Shown here: in pieces, positions 1 to 8,389 of the stretch
Position numbering within the stretch: the stretch's first letter is position 1
Layout: each line of letters starts with the position of its first letter
DNA from: QHXW01 sp035280425
Lineage (GTDB): Bacteria; Acidobacteriota; Terriglobia; Bryobacterales; Bryobacteraceae
NCBI GenBank assembly: GCA_035280425.1
Contig: DATEFW010000020.1
Location: forward strand, 1 to 64,000
Direction of reading: 5' to 3'
Length of the DNA: 64,000 nt
Made by a program: the position numbers and the translations under genes
The notes under the pieces: model-generated
What the model saw: the letters and a program-made list of their open reading frames with translations, nothing else
The model's database searches: none
What the model was told of the DNA's origin: nothing

Positions 1-1004
1 AAGGAATAGCGGCGTGCCAGGTCCATCAGGCGCGCGCGGAAATAATCGCCTACTCGCTGGATGGACGGCAGGAGCTCGTCCAAAATGTCGAAGAACTCGA
101 GCGCCACGCGGCAGGCAAGGGCGCTGCCACCGAACGTCGAGCCATGCATTCCGGCCCCAATTGCCGCGGCGGCTTTTTCGTTCGCAACGATCACGCCGAG
201 CGGAAGCCCGCAGGCCAGCGGCTTGGCGGCCACCATCACATCCGGCAGCACAACCGGACTGGCGAGCTGGTAGCCGAACCAGGTCCCCGGGCGGCCGACA
301 CCGCATTGGATTTCATCGAAAACCAAGAGTGCATTGTAGCGGTCAGCCAGTTCCCGCGCGCGCCGGGCGTACTCGACAGAAACCGGGAAAATGCCGCCTT
401 CGCCCTGAATCCACTCGATGACAATGCCGGCCGTGCGGTCATCGAAAGCGCGCGCGAGCGCCGCCACATCGTTCGGAGGCAGGAATTTGACTCCGGCCAG
501 TAGAGGCTCGAAGTCGTGCCTGTACTTCGGCTGGCCGGTAACGGAAAGGGCGCCGAATGTTCGGCCGTGAAACGAATTTTCGAGGGAAAGAATCTCGAAT
601 TTTTCAGAGTTGATTTTATTTCCGTGCGCCCGCACCATTTTGAGCGCACCTTCCATCGCCTCGGTGCCGCTGTTGGCGAAAAAGGAGCGTTGAAGGCCGC
701 TCACGTCAGCCAGGCGCTTGGCCAGCGCGCCCTGATAGCGGTGATAGTACAGGTTCGAGCAATGAATCAGCAGGCCCACTTGCTCGCGAATCACCTGAAC
801 GATTCGCGGATGGGCGTGTCCCAGCGCGTTCACACCGATGCCCGCGATGAAATCCAGGTAACGGTTGCCATCTACGTCGAACACGTAGCATCCCTCGCCG
901 CGCTCGAGAACCAACGGATAGCGGCTATAGTTCTGTAACAGGAATTCGCGTTCCAGATCCATGATCTGGCGGGCTTCGGAGGTCATAGGCGTGGCGGAAC
1001 TCAT
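1..1004 (-). CDS. argD: Acetylornithine aminotransferase, 3' end cut by window edge
   Basis: Class III PLP aminotransferase of arginine biosynthesis, converting N-acetylglutamate semialdehyde and glutamate to N-acetylornithine. About 334 residues are visible with no stop before the edge, so only the extreme C-terminus is missing. Seen: an N-terminal YVFDVDGNRYLDFIAGIGV segment, the NSGTEAMEGALK phosphate-binding motif, SFHGRTFG, the FDEIQCGVGRPG motif and VAAKPLACGLPLG with the PLP lysine. I chose ATG 1004 because a TATGAT box lies just upstream, giving a near-leaderless start; ATGs at 986 and 963 are alternatives. Divergent from fabD. Succinylornithine or 4-aminobutyrate transaminase are less likely alternatives. 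Confidence 0.88.
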   Translation of the reverse strand, partial: MSSATPMTSEARQIMDLEREFLLQNYSRYPLVLERGEGCYVFDVDGNRYLDFIAGIGVNALGHAHPRIVQVIREQVGLLIHCSNLYYHRYQGALAKRLADVSGLQRSFFANSGTEAMEGALKMVRAHGNKINSEKFEILSLENSFHGRTFGALSVTGQPKYRHDFEPLLAGVKFLPPNDVAALARAFDDRTAGIVIEWIQGEGGIFPVSVEYARRARELADRYNALLVFDEIQCGVGRPGTWFGYQLASPVVLPDVMVAAKPLACGLPLGVIVANEKAAAAIGAGMHGSTFGGSALACRVALEFFDILDELLPSIQRVGDYFRARLMDLARRYS

Positions 1005-1027
1005 CCGTCCATCATACAATCTCACCA
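1005..1027. promoter_or_regulatory. Overlapping divergent -10 boxes between argD and fabD
   Basis: The 23-bp gap between the two start codons contains the ten bases atcatacaat (1011-1020). Read forward it holds TACAAT (1015-1020), ending 7 nt before the fabD ATG. Read in reverse it holds TATGAT (1016-1011), ending 6 nt before the argD ATG. Neither gene has a Shine-Dalgarno sequence here, so both messages would start at or within a base or two of the start codon. No convincing -35 boxes are visible. The promoter reading is inference. Confidence 0.5.
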
Positions 1028-1966
1028 ATGGGTAAGACGGCATTTCTGTTTCCTGGACAAGGGTCGCAATACGTGGGAATGGGGAGATCCATGGCGGAAG
1101 CATACCCCGCCGCGCGGCTGATCTTCGAAACGGCGGACCAGACGCTGGGATTTCCGCTGTCGCGCCTCTGCATTGAGGGAGGCGAAGAGGATCTGAAGCT
1201 CACCGAAAATACTCAACCGGCGCTGCTCACCGTGTCTATTGCGGCGTTCACGGTCTTGCGAGAGCGGGGCGTGCGCCCGGATTACGTGGCCGGCCACAGC
1301 CTCGGCGAATATACGGCGCTGGTAGCCGCGGGATCACTCCGTTTCACGGACGCTCTGCGCTTGGTGCGCAAGCGAGGCCGTTTCATGCAGGAGGCTGTGC
1401 CTCCGGGCGTGGGCGCAATGGCCGCACTGTTGAAGCTGCCGCCGGAGCGGCTCGAAGAAGTCCTCCATGAGGCTGCTCAGGGTGAAGTCGTGTCGGCAGC
1501 GAATCTCAATGCGCCCGATCAAATCGTGATCGCCGGGCACGCGGGAGCTGTCCAGCGCGCGATGGAGCTGGCGAAAGCCGCGGGCGCGAGGCGTGTGGTG
1601 CCGCTCGCGGTCAGTGCACCTTTTCACTGTCCGTTGATGAAACCCGCGCAGGAGCGCCTGGCTCCTGAGCTAAGCGCCGTGAAATTTGACGATCTTGACT
1701 GGCCCCTGATCAACAACTGGCAAGCGCAGGAAATTCGGACGGGCTCCGAAGCGCGTCGCGGGTTGATCGAGCAAGTGCCGAATGCGGTCCGTTGGGAGGA
1801 ATCGGTGCGATATCTTGCCGCGCAGGGAGTGGATCGCTTCTTCGAAGTAGGCCCGGGCGGAGTTCTTACGGGCCTGCTGCGCAGTATCGATCCTGGACTG
1901 ACGGGGACCAAATTCGGCGAAGCCCAGGATGTGGAACGGCTCAATGCCGCCGCAGCACGCCAATGA
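1028..1966 (+). CDS. fabD: Malonyl-CoA:ACP S-malonyltransferase
   Basis: Loads malonate from CoA onto acyl carrier protein for type II fatty acid synthesis in the cytoplasm. At 312 residues it is the normal family length. Seen: the FPGQGSQYVGMG oxyanion-loop motif at the N-terminus, GHSLGEYTAL with the nucleophilic serine, RKRGRFMQEA with the substrate-carboxylate arginine, SAPFHCPLM with the catalytic histidine, and a C-terminal FFEVGPGGVLTGLLRSI. It stands alone rather than in a fab cluster. The start is the first ATG, 7 nt after a TACAAT box and without a ribosome-binding site. The gene converges on ligA with a 7-bp gap and no visible terminator. Confidence 0.96.
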   Translation: MGKTAFLFPGQGSQYVGMGRSMAEAYPAARLIFETADQTLGFPLSRLCIEGGEEDLKLTENTQPALLTVSIAAFTVLRERGVRPDYVAGHSLGEYTALVAAGSLRFTDALRLVRKRGRFMQEAVPPGVGAMAALLKLPPERLEEVLHEAAQGEVVSAANLNAPDQIVIAGHAGAVQRAMELAKAAGARRVVPLAVSAPFHCPLMKPAQERLAPELSAVKFDDLDWPLINNWQAQEIRTGSEARRGLIEQVPNAVRWEESVRYLAAQGVDRFFEVGPGGVLTGLLRSIDPGLTGTKFGEAQDVERLNAAAARQ

Positions 1967-1973
1967 GCTGCCA

Positions 1974-3971
1974 CTAAGAGCTCTTGACCTCCAGCAACTC
2001 CATCAGCTGCGCTTCGTCGATGATCTTCACGCCCAATTCCCGAGCCTTATCGAGTTTCGAACCAGGATCCTCGCCGGCTACAACATAACTGGTTTTCTTA
2101 CTCACAGCGGTCGAAACTTTGCCACCTGCTGACTGGATTCTAAGCTTCGCCTCATCGCGGCTCATCCCTGCCAGAGAGCCGGTGAGCACGAAAGTGAGTC
2201 CCGCCAGTGGGCCGCCCTGCCGTCGCTTGGCCTTATATTCAAACTGCAGGCCGGCAGCTCGAAGCCGCTCGATCAGATCCTGGTTTCTGGGTTCCCGGAA
2301 AAACTGATAGATGCTCTCCGCGACCTTCGGCCCGACTTCCTCGGCCATTTGCAAATCCTCGATGTTGGCCGACGCGACTCTGTCCATATCCCCGAAGGCT
2401 TCGGCCAAAAACTCGGCCGTGCGTTCCCCGACAAAACGGATGCCAAGCGCATTGATCACCCGTGGCAGCGGATTCTGCTTCGATTTTTCAATATTGCGGA
2501 TCAGATTGCTTGCGGACGTCTTGCCCATGCGCTCCAGGTGCATCACTTTCTCAACGGTAAGATCATAGAGGTCCGCTACGCTCTGAATGACTCCGCGGTC
2601 GACTAATTGATCGACCAATGCGTCACCTAATCCGTCGATATTCATCACTGCCCGAGAGGCAAAATGCAGAATGGATTCCTTCAAGCGCGCAGGGCAGTTA
2701 GTATTAATACACCGGCTGGCGGCCTCGCTCTCTTCGCGAACGATTTTGCCCCCGCACACCGGGCAGTGCTTGGGCATCTGAAACCGGCGGCGATAGCTTC
2801 CCTGGGTATGTACACGCACGACTTTCGGAATCACATCGCCCGACCGCTCGATCACCACGGAATCGCCGATTTGCAAACCCAGCCGTGCAATCTCGTCCTC
2901 ATTGTGGAGCGTCGCGCGGGAGACGGTTACGCCGCCGACCTCGACGGGCGCAAGTCGCGCCACCGGCGTCAGCGCGCCTGTCCGGCCAACCTGCACGTCG
3001 ATATTCTCGACGGTTGTTACCGCCTGGCGCGCGGCATATTTGTACGCGATAGCCCAACGCGGCGCTTTCGCGGTGAAGCCCAGCCGGTTTTGCTGTTCGA
3101 TTGAATCCACCTTAACCACGACGCCGTCGATTTCGTAGGGTAGTTTGTCCCGCTTGGCCTCCCATTCGGTGCAGAAGGCGAGCACCTCATCGATGTCCTT
3201 GCATAGTTTGCGATTGCCGTTCACCTTGAAGCCCATGCGTGCGAGGGCTTCAAGCGATTCCCAGTGGCTGGAATAATGATACCGACCGTCCACCAGCAAG
3301 AAATATGCGAAAAACTCAAGCTTGCGCGAAGCCGTAATCGAGGGATCAAGAACTCGCAATGAGCCGGCAGCCGCATTGCGCGGGTTCGCAAAACGCGACA
3401 AACCCCGGTCGTCCCGTTCTGCATTCAGCTTTTCGAATGCACTGCGCGGCATGACGGTTTCGCCGCGCGCTTCGAAATCGCGCATCGGCGAGTTCGTCCG
3501 TAACGGAAGCGAACGAATGGTCCGGGCATTCTCGGTGACGTCTTCGCCGATCTGTCCGTCGCCACGCGTTACGGCCCGTCCGAGTTGATTATTGCGATAA
3601 TGCGCCGCCATTGATAACCCGTCCAGCTTCAGCTCAACGACATAGCGGTATGGAACGCTTTTCAGCAGGTCGCGAACGCGGTTATCAAATGCGCGCAGCT
3701 CCGGCTCGTTTAACGCATTGTCGAGGCTGAGCATGGGAGCGCTGTGCTGCACTTTCACGAATCCTTCGCGAGGCTTCCCGCCAACACGCTGTGTCGGTGA
3801 ATCCGGCGTGATCAGCTCGGGATGTTGCGATTCCAGATCGCGCAGCCGGTTCATCAACGAGTCGTATTCGGCATCGCTGACCTCCGGCTGGTCCAGGACG
3901 TAATACAAATATTCGTGCCGGTGAAGTGTCTTGCGTAATTCTTCAATCTCGTCGGCGAGTTTCGCTTTCAT
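1974..3971 (-). CDS. ligA: NAD-dependent DNA ligase
   Basis: Seals nicks in replication and repair using NAD. The 665-residue protein has the full bacterial LigA architecture: an N-terminal Ia domain (YYVLDQPEVSDAEYDSLMNRL), the adenylation motif VELKLDGLSMA with the active lysine near residue 116, an OB-fold region, a four-cysteine zinc finger (CPVCGGKIVRE with ...CINTNCPARLKE), helix-hairpin-helix repeats (MNIDGLGDALVDQLV and following) and a C-terminal BRCT domain (LAGLTFVLTGSLAGMSRDEA). The start ATG lies 8 nt after a perfect TATAAT box, suggesting a leaderless message. Confidence 0.98.
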   Translation of the reverse strand: MKAKLADEIEELRKTLHRHEYLYYVLDQPEVSDAEYDSLMNRLRDLESQHPELITPDSPTQRVGGKPREGFVKVQHSAPMLSLDNALNEPELRAFDNRVRDLLKSVPYRYVVELKLDGLSMAAHYRNNQLGRAVTRGDGQIGEDVTENARTIRSLPLRTNSPMRDFEARGETVMPRSAFEKLNAERDDRGLSRFANPRNAAAGSLRVLDPSITASRKLEFFAYFLLVDGRYHYSSHWESLEALARMGFKVNGNRKLCKDIDEVLAFCTEWEAKRDKLPYEIDGVVVKVDSIEQQNRLGFTAKAPRWAIAYKYAARQAVTTVENIDVQVGRTGALTPVARLAPVEVGGVTVSRATLHNEDEIARLGLQIGDSVVIERSGDVIPKVVRVHTQGSYRRRFQMPKHCPVCGGKIVREESEAASRCINTNCPARLKESILHFASRAVMNIDGLGDALVDQLVDRGVIQSVADLYDLTVEKVMHLERMGKTSASNLIRNIEKSKQNPLPRVINALGIRFVGERTAEFLAEAFGDMDRVASANIEDLQMAEEVGPKVAESIYQFFREPRNQDLIERLRAAGLQFEYKAKRRQGGPLAGLTFVLTGSLAGMSRDEAKLRIQSAGGKVSTAVSKKTSYVVAGEDPGSKLDKARELGVKIIDEAQLMELLEVKSS

Positions 3972-3979
3972 CCGATTCC

Positions 3980-3985
3980 ATTATA
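3980..3985 (-). promoter_or_regulatory. Putative -10 box of ligA
   Basis: The reverse strand reads TATAAT at 3985-3980, with 8 nt to the ligA ATG at 3971. Transcription starting 6-7 nt downstream would leave almost no 5' leader, and there is no Shine-Dalgarno sequence. The -35 region is not recognisable. The same box-to-ATG distance recurs at several other genes in this window. Confidence 0.5.
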
Positions 3986-4005
3986 ATTATCCGAATGGCG
4001 GCGGC

Positions 4006-5004
4006 TTGAGTTCCAGTGGCGAAAAACCCGGGTGCTCCGCGGATCCGGTTATCAACCCTCGACACATAACGGTGATTTATAACCCGGTTGCCGGCCGGCT
4101 TCGCGGGAAAGGGCGGGCGCGGCTGGAGCATGTCCGGCAAATCCTCGCAAACTCCAGTTACACCGTTAGCCTGGCCGGTACGACGGGCCCGGGAACCGCT
4201 GGTGCAATCGCCCGCCAAGCCATTCTCGAAGGCACAGAGCTCATTGTCGTCGCGGGAGGTGATGGCACTCTAAACGAGGCCGCCAACGGAATCGTCAACT
4301 CGGCAGTTCCATTAGCGATCCTTCCCGCAGGAACCGCCAACGTGGTAGCAACGGAATTGGGCTTGGGAAGCAGTCTGGAGAAGGCGGCGATCAAAATTTC
4401 CCATTGCGTTGCCCGGCGTATTGGCATCGGGCGGCTCGATTACGCCAACGGCTCCCGTTATTTCCTGGCCATGGCCGGTGTGGGGTTTGATGCCGGCATC
4501 GTCTACAGGTTGAGCAGGCGATTGAAGAATCGTCTAGGAAAAGCGGCTTATTGGCTCAGCGGAGTCGCCCAGGCGGTGCAGGTCTATCCGGAATTCACAG
4601 TTCAGGTCGGTGGCACTCCGCAAACCCCATGCTCCTTTGCCCTCGCGAGCCGTGTTCGCAATTACGGCGGTGATTTTGAAATCGCACAGAGCATTACGAT
4701 GCTGGACGACGGCTTCGAGGTGGTGTTGTTCCGAGGCCGGCATGCATTGCCGTATGTCAAATATGTTGGCGGTATGGTCACGCGCCGCCTGGCGGGTATG
4801 AGCGGCGTCACGTTTCTACACGCGGCATCGCTGACCGTGTTGCAGCCGCCGAATCGCAGGATTCACATCCAGGTGGATGGCGAGTATGCCGGCTGCCTGC
4901 CCGCCTCGATTCAGTTTGTTCCGGAGGCGCTGACGCTGATGGTGCCACCCGAATATTTCCCTTCGCATTCGCCCCGAGGACTCCAGGCGGAGCACACGCG
5001 ATAG
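4006..5004 (+). CDS. Diacylglycerol kinase / YegS-type lipid kinase
   Basis: Lipid kinase of the DAGK catalytic-domain family, expected to phosphorylate diacylglycerol or a related lipid at the membrane. Seen: YNPVAGRLRGKG (nucleotide-binding start), VVAGGDGTLNEAANGI (the GGDGT motif), LPAGTANVVATELGL, GVGFDAGIV and a C-terminal DDGFEVVLFRG with VDGEYAG. The open frame extends to ATG 3931, but that part is antisense to ligA and looks non-conserved. I chose TTG 4006; GTG 4072, directly at the conserved VIYNPVAG, is equally possible. It precedes an Rrf2 regulator by 23 bp, so cotranscription is possible. Confidence 0.82.
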   Translation: MSSSGEKPGCSADPVINPRHITVIYNPVAGRLRGKGRARLEHVRQILANSSYTVSLAGTTGPGTAGAIARQAILEGTELIVVAGGDGTLNEAANGIVNSAVPLAILPAGTANVVATELGLGSSLEKAAIKISHCVARRIGIGRLDYANGSRYFLAMAGVGFDAGIVYRLSRRLKNRLGKAAYWLSGVAQAVQVYPEFTVQVGGTPQTPCSFALASRVRNYGGDFEIAQSITMLDDGFEVVLFRGRHALPYVKYVGGMVTRRLAGMSGVTFLHAASLTVLQPPNRRIHIQVDGEYAGCLPASIQFVPEALTLMVPPEYFPSHSPRGLQAEHTR

Positions 5005-5027
5005 AATAAAGGTCCAGGCAGACACTG

Positions 5028-5498
5028 ATGATCTATTCCCGTTCGTCCGAATACGCAATTCGCGCCTTTGTCCATCTGGCGCAGGCTCCTGATGGAAAAT
5101 TCGTCATGGCCAAGCGAATTGCGGCAGAAGAAGAAATTCCTGTGCATTTCTTGGCAAAGATTTTGCAACAGCTCGCCCGCAAAGGGCTGCTGCGCTCGAG
5201 CAAAGGGCCCACCGGGGGATTTGCCCTTCGCGCTTCTGCCTCCGACATCCGGCTCGTCGATATTGTCGAAGCGCTGGATGGCCTCGCGGAGTATGAAAAA
5301 TGCGCCAGCGGACTGGCACAATGTTCCGACGACATGCCTTGCGCTCTCCATGACTCGTGGAAAGCCCTTCGTTCGCGTATCATGGATTATTTAGGGCGCA
5401 ATACCATAGCCGACCTGGCAAAAGCCCTGGAGCAGAAACGGCGATTGCTGAGCAAACAGCGCCGGACCAAACGCGCTGCCGGCAAGAGAGCAAATTAA
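5028..5498 (+). CDS. Rrf2-family iron-sulfur transcriptional regulator
   Basis: Winged-helix DNA-binding regulator of 156 residues. Seen: the Rrf2 start MIYSRSSEYAIRAFVHLA, the recognition-helix region IPVHFLAKILQQLARKGLL and the wing SSKGPTGGFALR. A three-cysteine cluster follows, C-x6-C-x5-C-x2-H (around residues 92-109), matching the [2Fe-2S] ligand set of IscR except for one extra residue in the first gap. This suggests redox, iron-sulfur or nitric-oxide sensing. The C-terminus is lysine/arginine-rich. It lies 30 bp upstream of clpP on the same strand. No isc or suf genes are nearby, so its regulon cannot be inferred from context. Confidence 0.88.
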   Translation: MIYSRSSEYAIRAFVHLAQAPDGKFVMAKRIAAEEEIPVHFLAKILQQLARKGLLRSSKGPTGGFALRASASDIRLVDIVEALDGLAEYEKCASGLAQCSDDMPCALHDSWKALRSRIMDYLGRNTIADLAKALEQKRRLLSKQRRTKRAAGKRAN

Positions 5499-5528
5499 CC
5501 GACAACGTAACTCGAGGAGAGCGATTCG

Positions 5529-6149
5529 ATGAGTAATTCTGTCCTGGTTCCGATGGTGGTTGAGCAAACTTCACGGGGCGAGCGCGCGTACGACATTTAT
5601 TCGCGCCTGTTGAAAGAGAACATCATTTTTCTGGGCACCCCTATCGACGACAACGTTTCCAACCTGATCATCGCGCAATTGTTATTTCTTGAGGCGGAAG
5701 ACCCCGAACGGGACATCTCAATTTATATCAACTCACCGGGCGGTTCGATCACAGCGGGGCTGGCGATTCTCGATACCATGAAGTTTGTCAGGCCCGACAT
5801 CGTGACTTTCTGCGTCGGTCAGGCCGCATCCATGGCAGCCGTGCTTTTGGCCGCCGGCGCCAAAGGCAAGCGTTTCAGCCTGCCGAATTCACGGATCATG
5901 ATCCATCAGCCGTCAATGCACGGCTTGGCCGGCCAGGCGGCAGACATCGACATCTACGCCAAAGAGATTTTGCGTATGCGCGAAACCCTGAATAAGATTC
6001 TGTCCGATTATACCGGCCAGCCGATCGAGCGCATTTCGCGCGACGTGGACCGCGACTACATCATGAGCCCGGAGCAAGGCGTCGAATACGGGATGATCGA
6101 TAAAGTGGTTCTCAGCCGCGACCTCACGCCCGTTCCCGTTTCCAAATAG
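5529..6149 (+). CDS. clpP: ATP-dependent Clp protease proteolytic subunit
   Basis: Serine peptidase subunit that forms the tetradecameric Clp chamber and degrades proteins delivered by ClpX or ClpA. The 206-residue length is typical. Catalytic triad motifs are intact: GQAASMAA (serine), SRIMIHQPS (histidine) and the aspartate in SRDVDRDY. INSPGGSITAGLAI forms the substrate-stabilising loop. A strong ribosome-binding site (gaggagag, 5515-5522) precedes ATG 5529. No clpX is adjacent; instead an SDR gene follows after 4 bp. Confidence 0.97.
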   Translation: MSNSVLVPMVVEQTSRGERAYDIYSRLLKENIIFLGTPIDDNVSNLIIAQLLFLEAEDPERDISIYINSPGGSITAGLAILDTMKFVRPDIVTFCVGQAASMAAVLLAAGAKGKRFSLPNSRIMIHQPSMHGLAGQAADIDIYAKEILRMRETLNKILSDYTGQPIERISRDVDRDYIMSPEQGVEYGMIDKVVLSRDLTPVPVSK

Positions 6150-6153
6150 GCTT

Positions 6154-6915
6154 GTGCGGCTATCCGGCAAGACCGCGATCATCACAGGCGTAGGAGCAGG
6201 AATCGGCGAAGCCATCGCCATTCGCTTCGCCGAAGAAGGCGCGCGCCTGGTCTTGAACGATATCAGCGCGGCCGCTGGTGAAGCGACTTTCAAAAAAGTA
6301 ACGGCCGCCGGCGCCAAAGCCGTTTTTGTCGAGGCCGACATCTCACAGGAATCCGGCGCCCGGCGGATCTCCGAACGCGCGATCGAAGCGTTCGCCGGAA
6401 TCGACATTCTGATCAACAACGCCGCCGATTTCACGCAGAAGAGCGTCGAACACGCGGATCCGGCGGACTGGCAGAAAGTCCTCGGCGTGAACGTGATCGG
6501 AACGGCTCTGGTTTCGAAACACGCCATTCCTCATATGAAAGCCAAGGGCGGAGCGATCGTGAACCTGGCGTCCATGAGCGCCGTCATCGCGCAGCCCGAT
6601 TTCGCCACTTACAATGCGAGCAAAGGCGCGCTGCTCACTATGACCAAATGCATGGCGCTCGATCTCGCACCCTATAAAATCCGCGTCAACAGCATCTGTC
6701 CCGGCTGCATCTTGACCAGCGCATCGTATCGTGAGATCGCACGCCTCGGATTGACCTTCGAGCAATGGCGCGACCGTGTCGCTCCTCTCCACATGCTCAA
6801 CCGGCTGGGCGAGCCGCGCGAAGTAGCGAATGCGGCCTTATTTCTGGCTTCCGATGAAGCCAGTTTCATCACCAGCGCTCATCTGATGGTGGACGGCGGC
6901 TATACCGGGCGATAA
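6154..6915 (+). CDS. Short-chain dehydrogenase/reductase
   Basis: Classical SDR of 253 residues, an NAD(P)-dependent oxidoreductase in the cytoplasm. Seen: the cofactor motif TGVGAGIGEAI, LVLND and ADIS for cofactor specificity, NNAAD, the catalytic serine in NLASMSAV, YNASKGA with catalytic tyrosine and lysine, and a C-terminal FITSAHLMVDGGYTGR. The D in LVLND after beta2 favours NAD. The start is GTG 6154, four bases after the clpP stop, so it is probably translated from the clpP message. The substrate cannot be told from sequence; FabG-like or sugar/alcohol dehydrogenase roles are possible. Confidence 0.9.
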   Translation: MRLSGKTAIITGVGAGIGEAIAIRFAEEGARLVLNDISAAAGEATFKKVTAAGAKAVFVEADISQESGARRISERAIEAFAGIDILINNAADFTQKSVEHADPADWQKVLGVNVIGTALVSKHAIPHMKAKGGAIVNLASMSAVIAQPDFATYNASKGALLTMTKCMALDLAPYKIRVNSICPGCILTSASYREIARLGLTFEQWRDRVAPLHMLNRLGEPREVANAALFLASDEASFITSAHLMVDGGYTGR

Positions 6916-6922
6916 TCGCCGG

Positions 6923-8389
6923 TCACCGCTTCACGACCTGCCGGAATTTCTCGTAAGCTCGATCCCAGCCGCTCGCCGCCTGGGGAGTAAAGGTTTCGAG
7001 CAAAGTCGATCGCCGGACGATCTCGCGCGCCCCGCCAAGATCTGACACTTCGCCTGCACCAATGGCCTGAATCAATACATTTCCCATCGCCGTTGCTTCC
7101 ACCGGGCCAGCCACGACTTCGCGTCCGGTTGCGTCGGCCGCAAACTGGTTCAGCAGACGATTCCGCGATCCGCCTCCCACAATATGAATCCTGGCCAACT
7201 TTCGCCCCAGCAGCGACTCCAGGCTCTCGAACACTTCTCGATATCGCAGAGCCAGGCTTTCCAGGATTGCGCGCGTGATCGCGGCGGGAGTTTCCGGCGG
7301 CTTCTGGCCGGTAGCTTGACAGAACGCCGCTATTTTCCCCGGCATGTTTCCGGGTTCGAGAAAAGAATCGGGGTCAAGTACCACGGAAAAGGGTGCTGCT
7401 GACGCCGCTAAGGCCGCCAGTTCTTCATAGCTGTACTGCTCGCCGGCTGCCGCCCACGCTCGCCGGCACTCCTGCAAGGGCCACAGACCCGCGATATTCT
7501 TCAGCAGCCGCGTTTTGCCGCATGCGCCCATTTCATTTGTCAGGTTGAGCTCCAGAGAGCGCTCGTTGATTACCGGCGCGTCCAGCTCCACGCCCATTAA
7601 CGACCACGTGCCGGAACTGATGTAGCACCAATCCTCTCCAGCGCCAGGAGCTGCCGCGACAGCGGATGCCGTATCGTGGCAGCCGGTGGCGTAAACCGGA
7701 ACACTGGTCATCCCGGCGGGCTCCGCAATCGCCGGAAGCAGCGTGCCTAGCCGAAAACCGGGGCGCACAATCTCCGGCAGAATTGTTTTGGGAAGCTCGA
7801 GCCGGTCGAAAAGTTCTGTTGCCCACGCGCCGCGCTGCGGATTATAAAACTGCGACGTGCTGGCGATGGTCAGCTCGCTTTTGGCAACGCCCGTGAGCCA
7901 GTAGTTGAATAGGTCGGGCATCATCAGCAGTGTGCGCGCGCTCGCGAGCGCCGGTGAGCCCGCCAGCCGCATCGCGTAAAGCTGGTAGAGCGTGTTGATC
8001 TGCATGAACTGGATGCCGGTCTGCTCAAAAATCTCTTCGCGCGGAATCACCGCAAAGGTCTTTTCCGGTACACCGCCATTGCGTGCATCCCGATAATGCC
8101 GCGGATTGTCCACCAGCGCCCCGTCGGAGCCAATTAGCGCGAAGTCGACGCCCCAGGTGTCAACACCGATGCCGCCCAGTTCCAGGCGCCGCTCCCGTCC
8201 CGCGACTGCGAGCCCTTGCAGAATTTCGTTCCAAAGACGAAGCGTATCCCAGTAAAGCGCTCCCAGTACGCGCACCGGAACATTCGCGAAACGGTGCAGT
8301 TCTTCGAGCTTGAGATATCCAGTTTCGAGCGTCCCAAGAATCGCTCGCCCGCTCTCCGCACCGAGGTCGAACGCCAGATAAGCGGACAT
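6923..8389 (-). CDS. rhaB: Rhamnulokinase (FGGY carbohydrate kinase)
   Basis: Phosphorylates L-rhamnulose to rhamnulose-1-phosphate in rhamnose breakdown. It has 488 residues. Seen: the FGGY N-terminal ATP site YLAFDLGAESGRAILG, GIGVDTWGVDFALIG, TGIQFMQINTLYQLYA typical of RhaB, CHDTASAVAA, SSGTWSLMGVE, and a C-terminal HIVGGGSRNRLLNQFAADATG. It is coupled to the preceding dehydrogenase gene (TGATG overlap). No isomerase or aldolase gene is next to it, so a related ketose substrate such as fuculose cannot be excluded. Confidence 0.88.
   Translation of the reverse strand: MSAYLAFDLGAESGRAILGTLETGYLKLEELHRFANVPVRVLGALYWDTLRLWNEILQGLAVAGRERRLELGGIGVDTWGVDFALIGSDGALVDNPRHYRDARNGGVPEKTFAVIPREEIFEQTGIQFMQINTLYQLYAMRLAGSPALASARTLLMMPDLFNYWLTGVAKSELTIASTSQFYNPQRGAWATELFDRLELPKTILPEIVRPGFRLGTLLPAIAEPAGMTSVPVYATGCHDTASAVAAAPGAGEDWCYISSGTWSLMGVELDAPVINERSLELNLTNEMGACGKTRLLKNIAGLWPLQECRRAWAAAGEQYSYEELAALAASAAPFSVVLDPDSFLEPGNMPGKIAAFCQATGQKPPETPAAITRAILESLALRYREVFESLESLLGRKLARIHIVGGGSRNRLLNQFAADATGREVVAGPVEATAMGNVLIQAIGAGEVSDLGGAREIVRRSTLLETFTPQAASGWDRAYEKFRQVVKR

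Noticed and set aside
3931..4005. N-terminal extension of the lipid kinase gene
   Set aside because: Mostly antisense to ligA and its promoter; conserved residues begin only at VIYNPVAG.
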